28,311 nucleotides of DNA from the NCBI GenBank assembly GCA_026770585.1, contig MU647976.1:7350-35660 (forward strand), in the 5' to 3' direction. Positions 10,789 through 19,100 of this stretch are shown here, one piece after another; positions within the stretch are counted from its first letter, which is position 1; every line of letters begins with the position of its first letter. Source of the DNA: Baffinella frigidus (Eukaryota > Cryptophyceae > Cryptomonadales > Baffinellaceae). The position numbers were made by a program, and so were the translations under genes. The notes beneath the pieces are model-generated. The model was given only the letters and a program-made list of their open reading frames with translations, was not told where the DNA came from and did no database searches.

Positions 10789-10833
10789 CCAGCGCTTACC
10801 CTGATCGCTCGCAGAACGAAGACGGAACAATTA

Positions 10834-10930
10834 CCCGGACAAAATGAAACCTCTGCCCCGGACAAAATGAAAATTTCTGCTCCAGACAAAAATGACAATT
10901 TCTGATCCTCCGGATAAAATAACCCGTCTG
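10834..10930 (+). repeat. Four ~24-bp repeats in leader
   Basis: Diverged units built on CCGGACAAAATGAAA followed by TTTCTG, starting near 10834, 10856, 10880 and 10905. The fourth is the most diverged. Confidence 0.85.
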
Positions 10931-11246
10931 ATATCTTTCTGACCAAGCGCGAGCGCGAAACCTCTGACCATGCGTGCAAGCAAAACCAACCCTGCAGCCC
11001 GATCTCTGCCAGCCTGAAATCGGATGAAATCCGACGACATTCCCACCACGCACCACTTGCAACCCCACCTCGCACCCACCACGGATAGTTAGAGGCACAG
11101 GCTAGCACTTAGGCCCAGTCGCTCACAAGGATCTCAAGTGGCACCCAACGTTCGGGATCTCTCGGTGGATGCGTGGAAGTCCGCGTGCCTCGAGGTAAGG
11201 TTAGCAACTGACCGGCCAGCGAAAGGGAGAATTCCCCGCTGGCCCG

Positions 11247-11352
11247 AGCATCGAAAGGGGCGTCCCCGGTGCATCGAAAGGGGTGTCCCCGATGCATCGA
11301 AAGGGGCGTTCCCGATGCTCGCCGTCGACACCGAAAGGGGCGTCCCCGGTGT
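11247..11352 (+). repeat. Array of four structured hairpin repeats in leader
   Basis: Units at 11248-11270, 11271-11293, 11294-11316 and 11330-11350. Each folds the same way: an outer CATC or CACC stem pairs with GATG or GGTG, then an unpaired GAAA on the 5' side, then GGGG pairs with CCCC around a CGT or TGT loop. The outer stem is CATC/GATG in units 2 and 3, CATC/GGTG (one wobble) in unit 1 and CACC/GGTG in unit 4. The paired change suggests that the RNA structure is maintained. The third unit has a CGTT loop and a shortened CCC strand. Confidence 0.85.
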
Positions 11353-12047
11353 TCGTCGCGGCCAGTTACGCTAGCTCCCGACGGAATAAGGGACCACACG
11401 GACTCCGAGTGGGCACTAGGGCCACGAGTGCGAACCTGGGCCAAATACTAACACACCGTACCAGCACTGCACACCACGCACTCGCCCACCAAAAATCCCA
11501 AAAACTCACCTGGCGTGCAAATGCGGAACAGGCATCAAGTCCTGCCAGACGCTTCAGGCCCCAAGCACTACCTGGTGCTGGAAGGAGCGGCTCGAGAACT
11601 ATATCGACCACCCCCGCACCCATCCACCGCCCAGGCAAGGGCTCATCCGAGCACTCCCTCCCGCGGACCACTCCCCACCCACAGGAACTCTCCAGCGCCC
11701 CGCACACCACCCCCCGAAGTGGTGACCCGCGAGTCATCCGCACCGATGACACCGTCCCGCTGAATCACCGAACGTCCCGCCCGTCCCGTCGAACCGTCGA
11801 CCGTCCCTCCAACACCACCAACGATCACCCACGAAACCGACATGAGCTCTCAGCAGCCTCGTGTCCTCCATCCCTCGAACACGAGCATGGACCTTCGCCT
11901 GGTGGCCCCCAACGCCATGCGCCGCGTGCCTCCAGGCTTCTCCGATAGCCCCAACGGCACCGACGACACACGCATGACAAACTCCCCCTTCCTTCGCGAC
12001 GGGCAATCGCCGTACGGAGGATGGTCACCCCCTCAGGGAGGAAGCGC

Positions 12048-12079
12048 CCGCGATGCGCCAGCGCCGCGATGCGCCAGCG
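12048..12079 (+). repeat. 16-bp tandem duplication that shifts the gag frame
   Basis: CCGCGATGCGCCAGCG occurs twice, exactly abutting. Coding-like sequence changes from one frame to the next at this point by the +1 that 16 extra bases would cause. Confidence 0.85.
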
Positions 12080-12476
12080 TCCAACCCAGGACCCGAAGGA
12101 CCCATGCTGCCGTACCCGAACGTGCCCAGCGCCCCGCGATTCCCAGCACACCACGACATCGCGGTGGCCCGGGTACGAGCCAACGCGCACATCGCCTGGA
12201 ACCGCATCAACCAGCTTCCCTTCGACCAGATCACCGCCGCCCTGTACCATATACCAGGCGGCCCCGGACCCGGGCCCTCCCGCACCGGCAACGCCTCGCC
12301 AGCCTCTCCAGCGCGCCCGACAGGAAGCGTGCCGGGCGCAGCACGTGGAGGACCGGCGGCACCCCCGGCAGCCCACCCGCTGCCGCCGCCACCGCCGCCG
12401 CCGCCCCCGCCGGCCGCCTACCCCCCGGCCCAGCACGCCGCTCCCGTCCAGTCCCTTTCTGGCGCCAAACAGCTTC

Positions 12477-12484
12477 CGTCCGTC
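12477..12484 (+). repeat. 4-bp tandem duplication that shifts the gag frame
   Basis: CGTC occurs twice in a row. The credible protein reading moves by one more frame here, as four extra bases would cause. Confidence 0.75.
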
Positions 12485-15400
12485 CTTCGGGCAGGTGGAG
12501 AGCCTGCTGTCGCGCGAGCGCGCGGAACTGCGGATGCCAGAGGACAACGCCTACTCGCTGCCCGACCAAACAAAGTCGGCAATGGATACTTGGGACCCCA
12601 ACTGCATGCTCCGCATGTGCCTCCTCCTCTGGGACTTGTACCGCGAACACCTCAACGCGTGCATGTACCCCCTGGACACACCCGCAGAGGCCAGCCTCCG
12701 GAGACAGCAGACACGGGACGCCTTCCAAACCTTGCAGCAACACATTGCCTGGAACAGCGGGGACAACGGCAACCTCGAACAGTTTCTCGAGCAAGGCTTC
12801 CCAACCTACAATGGTTGAATCCGCCAGCACGTCCTGCCCGCCTCCGAAACCTTCCGATACCCCGGCACGGACCAGGGACCGCCCCAGCGCTGCGTGCTGC
12901 ACCGGCAGTTCATCGCGAGCCTCCGCTCAGCGATCTCGAGTGCCAGCTCCAATGGGACCCTTCTCCACCCGATCACCTCACAGTTCCAGACGCACTGGAA
13001 CCTCCGTGACCGCACCCGCCACCACCTTCTGGCCGTGGCGGCAACGCTTCGGGCCTACACAACCGCAGCGGAAGAGGAGATCATCGACGGCCACTACGTG
13101 TGGCCACACTGGACCCATGAAAACGTCACAGCTTTCCTGGCCGCCTACTCAGCCGACCTGGACGTCTCCGTGACCGCCACCATCTCGAGAGACACCCTTG
13201 ACGACCAACAGGCCCGCCAACTCCAGGAACTGACAGCCAGCGCACACACCGTCTGCGGCATCATCTGCTCCGCGCATGGATGGGCTCAACCCGGCGCTCC
13301 GAACTTTCAGTTTCGCTCGTTCTTCGATCTCCCCTGCGAACACCAACCGGCCCAGACAATCACCAGACGGCCGGTCAGGCATCCCGTTGAAAAGCAGCAT
13401 CCCTACACCGCGCGCAGCCTCTTGCTCACCTCAAACGGAACTCTTCATGTCCAAACCTTCGACGCAGGATACTTTGACAACCTACGCGAGGTGTTCATCG
13501 ACTCGCTCGAGATCCTGTCATCAGCAGGACCCGCACCCTTGCTGCCGGAACATTGGCGCAGCACCATCCTCCCCGCCGCTCCACCCGGCCTGTCTTACTA
13601 CGGCACAGTCCAGGGCACCGCGGGACACCTCCCCGCCGCCCCGTTCCCGGGCCCGGCAGCCGCCTATCCCGGTGCTCCCGGACTGGCCTCTCCCTCAGCT
13701 ACGTCCATCATCGTCCTGGGAACCAACGACAGCTCCTGCTGGTTCGACCGCCACAAGGGACAAGCACGCTCAGCGATCGACTTCCCTCAGAAGAACCCCT
13801 TCTCCTCAGGACTCTCGCTGCCGGGGATCGTCGACGAGATCAAAGCCAAAGATAAATCGTGGCTGGGCGGAGTAGACATCATCCCCTTCCTACGCAACTA
13901 CGCGCACTGGAACCGCAACACCGAATGCTTCGAGAACGTCGTCGAAGGCGCTTTCGACTCCAACGGCCACGCGAGCCTTGAGTACCGGACGGCCATCGGA
14001 ACCGAGATAGCAACACTGTTCCTCTCCGACACCTCAACTCCGTTCTACGCGATGGCCACCGAAATGCTGCCCTCCCTCGGACACGCATGCATGGAGTCCC
14101 TCCGGCATCGGACGCAGCACTGGTATGAATTCTCGCAAGCCCTGGAACGCAAGCTCGCCATGCTCATCCACTGGATCGGCGTCATCCACCTGCAGCAGAC
14201 CTCCTTCATCGCGGCCACCAGCGCCCTCACGAACGTCGGACACACGATCGACGAACTGCCGAACAAGTACCTCCTGCAGCTGATCTGCGTCTGGATGCTC
14301 GAGGACAAGAACTCTCTCATCACCCTGCTCGGCCTGCAGGACGAGCTTGAGGCCACGCTCGCGATGAGGAACAACGTCCTGACCATCAAAATGCTCGACC
14401 GCCTTGGGGAACTCCTGGCCCAACTCGCGCGCGCCCCCGCCGACCTCCAGCAGCTCGTCGCCAACCTGCCGTCGTGGACCATGCGCCGCGCTCTCCAGAT
14501 CACCCTGCGCATCGATCCGGAACAGGGCTTCTACAACAAAGTCCTCCTCCTGGAGTTCCAGAAGCACCTTTACCCGATCCTCACGGAAAGCAAGTACCTC
14601 GACAAAGTCAAACCGTACCGCATGATCGACTGGACCAACGCCGTGAAAAAGCTGATCCGTGAAACGCGCATCATCGATCTGCAAATGGCGGGAACCGACT
14701 ACCTCGGCTCCCCCTCGCGCGCCGGCATCACGGCCGCCGCCATCACGGACAGCAATGTCAAGCCGCCCGTCCGCCAGAGCACCCCCGCAGCATCAGGCGG
14801 ACCTTCCGTAGAATCAACGGACCCACGGGTGTGTCAAGTCTGCGAGAAACCGGTCGCCTGGCCAGCAGGTATGACATGGGCCCAGCACAAGCCAGTCTGC
14901 GAACAACCCTCCCGCGGACGGCCGCAATCTCCGTCAACCTGCCGCACGTGCCAGAAACCGCGCCACCAGTGCACCTGCAACCGCTCCCGCTCCCGTAGCC
15001 GCGACCGCGATCGCTCCGAATCACGTGGACGCAGCACCGGACGGGACGACCTGGGAGACTCCAACGTAGGCCGATCAGCGTGGCCGCAACCCCCCCGTAA
15101 CGACCCTCCTCGCAAAAACAACGCGGGGCAACGCAACGCGGCCCCCTACAACCGCCGCAGCACGACGTGCCGTTCGGCGCCTCTATGCAGCATGCTCACG
15201 GCTCTCATCATCTCCGCAAACATGTCCACGGCCGCAGCCTCAACGGTCATTGCAACCCCGTTCGGGATCAGTGAGCACAACCTTCACCTGGGCGCCCTCA
15301 CAGGAACCGGCATCACCATCGCCACGGCTGCGCGCGTCGCCACAGCAGGCTACACATATGCGCTTCCGGCACTGACAGCCTGGCTCTGCTACCAGAACAC

Positions 15401-15532
15401 CCCGGCAGCGACCACTCCCGCGCCTTCCGAGCCGCCATCGGAACGAAAGTTCACTCGCCTGCCTCCGCATCCGGCACGGCCGAACACCGGCTCTGATCAG
15501 CTCACCCTCGTGATGATGACAATCTGGGAAGC

Positions 15533-16192
15533 ATGCTGTTGCAGTCCCCCTTCGGCCTGCCCTACGCCACGAAGATCCGCGCCACATACCACTTCATCCA
15601 CCACGGCCTCCTTACCTGGTGCATGACAGCGGTGGGCCTAGTCCTCCTGGCTACAGGCTGGCTGTGGTACAACAATCCGCTCCTCGGCATGATCGCTACC
15701 GCCACCATGGTGGCGGCAAGGACCATGCCGAAACCCGAGACAGGCGCTCCCTCGCGGCGCGCCCTGCAGCTGACGATAAGGCCCCTTCTCGCAGTCCTAC
15801 AATGGCTCACGATTCTGGGCTCCATGGCGCTCGCCAGCACACTCCTGACAGCCATCGCCACCACGACGCTCCTTGACCCAGCCACGGCCACGGCCACGCT
15901 TGCCCTCCTCACAGAAGGGGGGTTGGCCGCGACCATGGACGCTCTTGGCTTGGCTACCCTTGTGCTGGTAGCCTTCCAGTTCCGCCAGGCAATGGCGCAT
16001 CACATGTGCCTGCGCACCAAGACTTCACCAGCGGAAAATGCCGAGGTCATCGCCTCAATCGCAGAGCCTACCTCGCCCTGTTCCTGCTCGCCCTCACCTT
16101 GCTCAACGCCAGCACGGTATCCGCCCACAACGAGGCTGCAGCCTCGACGCCAGCAGCTGAAGCAGCATCTTCCGCGCCGGACCCCGGGATGA
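15533..16192 (+). CDS. Multi-helix membrane domain between gag and pol
   Basis: Open in this frame from 15497. The ATG at 15533 is a possible start, and another ATG at 15623 overlaps the gag stop as AUGA. The product is very hydrophobic, with about four membrane helices (roughly codons 28-45, 48-60, 82-112 and 122-155). After about codon 165 the text becomes Ser/Pro-rich and looks like an out-of-frame shadow, while pol's frame carries a fifth hydrophobic segment. Gag's own C-terminus adds two hydrophobic segments, so one membrane region spans about 15180-16130 across three frames. Copia elements normally have nothing between gag and pol, and known envelope-like genes lie after pol. The stop at 16190-16192 again overlaps an ATG in pol's frame. 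Confidence 0.6.
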   Translation: MLLQSPFGLPYATKIRATYHFIHHGLLTWCMTAVGLVLLATGWLWYNNPLLGMIATATMVAARTMPKPETGAPSRRALQLTIRPLLAVLQWLTILGSMALASTLLTAIATTTLLDPATATATLALLTEGGLAATMDALGLATLVLVAFQFRQAMAHHMCLRTKTSPAENAEVIASIAEPTSPCSCSPSPCSTPARYPPTTRLQPRRQQLKQHLPRRTPG

Positions 16193-19100
16193 GATCCGCA
16201 GAACGACCATCTGCGGGCCCCGACGTCGGGTCCACGGAGCGGCCCCACGCCCATAGCTGGCAAGTCCCTCCAGATCAGGAGAAATCTGCCAACAGCGACG
16301 AAGCCAAACCCCCACCCTCGTCGGGCCCGGACCAACAGGAAGCTACGCCGGTCAGCTATCAACGAATGGTGGCCAGCACGACGCTCCTCTCCGACGAGGC
16401 TCTGAGAAAGATCTACCTGATCGACACAGGAACGCAAATCTCCACCGTCTGCTCCATCGACAACCTGACCGAGATGGAGGAACTCGCCAGTCCTCTTGCC
16501 TGGGCCGGCGCCGCCAACGGCACCTCACAGTTCGCCACCCATCGCGGCCTACTGACCATCACAATCTGGACGGACAAGGGACTGGGACATACCATCCAAA
16601 TCCCGGGAGTGTACTTTTGTGAAGGAGCCCGTCCCAACGCCCTGTCCACCAAAGACCTGCTGGCGGCCGGTGCCTCCTTCAGCGTCGACATGGACCAGAT
16701 CGAGGAGAGCAAGATCACCTTCACAATCCTGAACGATTCTCACTCCGCCAAGGTGAAGTGGATCGAAAGCCTTCCCTTTCTGCCAACAGCCAACATCATG
16801 GAACGAACCAAGGACACCACCTTGTTCCACGAAAAAGCCGTCCACGCCGTCACGCTGGGAAAGCTCCCTACCGACGAGTACCTTCACTACATCTTCGACC
16901 ACGCCCCAGGAGATGTTCTGCGACGGATTGCAGCTCGCACAGTGGGCCTGCTGGATCACAACCCTCTCTTCTCTCGGCTCCGAGGCATGTGTCACACGTG
17001 CATGGAAACGCGCACGCGGATTCCCGACCGCAACGAAAGTCGTCTGCCCGACACGGTCACCACGGTCGACGATATGTGGTGCATGGACCTCCTCGACTTC
17101 CCCAACGCACCGAGCATGGACAGCAACAAACACTGCCTTCTGATCGTCGACGTCTTCTCCTCCTATCGCGTGTCACTCTTCGCTCCTACCAAGTCAGGAC
17201 TCATCACCGAACTGGCAACATACCTCCTGTGGCATCGGAACTACACCGGCCGAAGCCCCAAGTTCTTTCAGAACGATGGCGCCGGAGAACTCACTGGAAC
17301 CGCCATGAAGAAGTTGATGACGGAATACGGCGTCTCTCAGCGCCTGTCCGAACCGTACGACGCCAAGGCCAACGGGCGAGCCGAGAAGTCCGTGGACATG
17401 GTGGTAAAATACCTGCGCTCTACCCTTCATCACTCTGGCATGTCCTACAAATTCTGGCCTCACGCGGTCACCTACTGGACGCAGATTCGTAACCGCATCC
17501 CTTTGGTGTCCAACTCCCTCTCCGAACAGGACACAGTCGGGGAAAGCCCGTTCTCGATCTACTTCCCCGGAGCAACCAACGACGTCTCCTCGTTCGCCAT
17601 CTTCGGCGCCTTCGCCACGATCCACCTGACAAAACCCCGAATGAGCGCCCTCGGTCTCCACACGAAGCTGGACGCCAACAGCCTCACGGGGATATACCTC
17701 AGGATCGAACCTCCAGGGCGTGCACGCAAGGGCGTCATCATCTGGGTCCCATCTCACAAACGCGTCTTCGTCGTGAGACGGTGCTGCCTCGACGCCACCT
17801 TTCTGCCCTTCCGTAAAACGAATCGACGCATCAAACCTCTTCAAGATCCGGGCATCCCGGAGTCGCTGCTCGTCCACCCAGACGACCCCCGCGGTATTCT
17901 CAACCGACTGGAAGTCGACTTTCCGGACCTGCGCCTCGCCAACCCCGACGAGCGTGAGGAGGTGCACCTGTCGGTGCCGCACGCCGCAGACGAGGACTTG
18001 GCAGAGCTGTACGCACCACGGCCACACGCAGGCAGTGGCGAGCTCCTCTCCCACCAGGAACGCCTCGACGTGCGCGACACCAACAAGTCAACCAGCGACC
18101 GCCGCAACGCGGAAGTTCGCCAGAGCTTCCAAGACCGCCGCGACGAAAGCTGGTGGGCCCTCGACGACCGCCAGCTGGCCGCCTTCTTCGAGACCTTTCG
18201 CCTCCCCCTGCTCCTGCCAGCCTACTTCTTTGGCAAGGACCCTACTCGCTACGCCATCCGAGGCCACCGCCTACGACCTACGCAGCCGAACGGTGCAGCG
18301 GTTCACGCGGCACACTACCAGACGCTAGGAAGCTCCGAGTCCACTTTCCATGAGTGGGCTTGGTGCGACGGCGCAGGCTCCATCGGGGACATCTTCACGG
18401 AAGGAACTCACTCCCTCCGCGTGGCTATCCTCGACACATGGCCAGAATCTGCAACCCTGCGTCAGCTTGCAGACTCCACGGACTACGGTCCGGACATCCT
18501 CGAAGCACGGGAACCCCCGCCCGCGAGAACGCGCCTGGCGCCAGCCAGCGAACGGCAGCGCGCCGCCTCCGATGCCAGACGCGCCGAGCGCGAGAAGAAA
18601 CGCCGAGCGTCAAAGTCACCAATCTCTTCGCCCCGGCAATCCCCGCGCACCCGAACCGCAACGGTGGCGGCAGGGCAGGTGCAGTTCGAAACCCCTGTCG
18701 AACAGCTCACCCTCGAGAGCTCGGGCGGTGCTCCTGTCGCCGTCCAACACGACATCTCTGCAGCCCTCACCACGCGCCACGCACCGCAGATTTCGAACCA
18801 TCCTGACCCCGCGTGCCCTACGTGCCAATGCCCGACCACCAACAACACCGCGGTCGGCCTCCGCGCGCGCAACCTGACAGCAGACCGCAGAACATGCCTC
18901 CGATCCGAGCAGACGATGGGAGCGCAGTACAACTCCTGCAGCTACGAGCACCGGGACCTCAACCAACGCACCGGCCTGGTCGAGACGCTGACCTCGGTCA
19001 TCATCGGGGCAGCAGTCTTCCCCTGTCAGTTCAACCCCTCTTCGACAGACCACCGGCTCATCGCCCAGGCCTGCGACGGATCGACCAGGCTCATTGGGGT

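Larger units (their letters stand above)
9812..11841 (+). other. Long untranslated leader of element B
   Basis: About 2 kb of GC-rich sequence between the primer site and the gag ATG. No reading frame here looks like protein: the long minus-strand frames at 9954-10604 and 11366-11752 and the plus frames at 9860-10237 are arginine/proline/glycine-rich composition effects. It contains three families of short tandem repeats, listed separately. Such leaders usually carry packaging, dimerisation and translation-entry signals. Confidence 0.75.
11842..15626 (+). pseudogene. Element B gag, very long, broken in this copy
   Basis: Structural (capsid/nucleocapsid) polyprotein. The ATG at 11842 starts a Ser/Pro-rich N-terminus, followed by a polyproline tract (near 12385-12415). 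A largely helical region spans 12480-14700, and a zinc-binding region follows (CQVCEKP...H...C near 14830-14900; CRTCQKPRHQCTC near 14940-14985). An Arg-Ser/Arg-Asp basic stretch typical of RNA binding follows at 14985-15060, then hydrophobic segments (15180-15400). Breaks: a 16-bp tandem duplication at 12048-12079 and a 4-bp one at 12477-12484 each shift the frame, and TGA 12816-12818 interrupts it. After the TGA one frame stays open to 15626. No capsid family is recognised; the call rests on position and the zinc/RS region. Confidence 0.8.

Noticed and set aside
11247-11352. Regular repeats with dyad symmetry resembling a small CRISPR array
   Set aside because: Units abut without unique spacers, the genome is eukaryotic and no cas gene is present.
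9954-11752. Long minus-strand frames in the leader of element B
   Set aside because: They are arginine/glycine-rich products of GC-rich DNA, with no motif, and lie among non-coding repeats.
1369-12818. In-frame TAA and TAG inside homologous regions (1438, 3251, 3622, 5038, 8652, 8787) suggested a code in which these stand for glutamine
   Set aside because: TGA also interrupts homologous reading (about 1714, 12816), the same genes carry frameshifts and lost cysteines, and intact frames end at TAA or TAG. Ordinary pseudogene decay explains it.
12021-13173. Three overlapping long frames over the gag N-terminus read as separate genes
   Set aside because: Each is credible only over part of its length, and the handover points coincide with the 16-bp and 4-bp duplications, so they are one broken gag.
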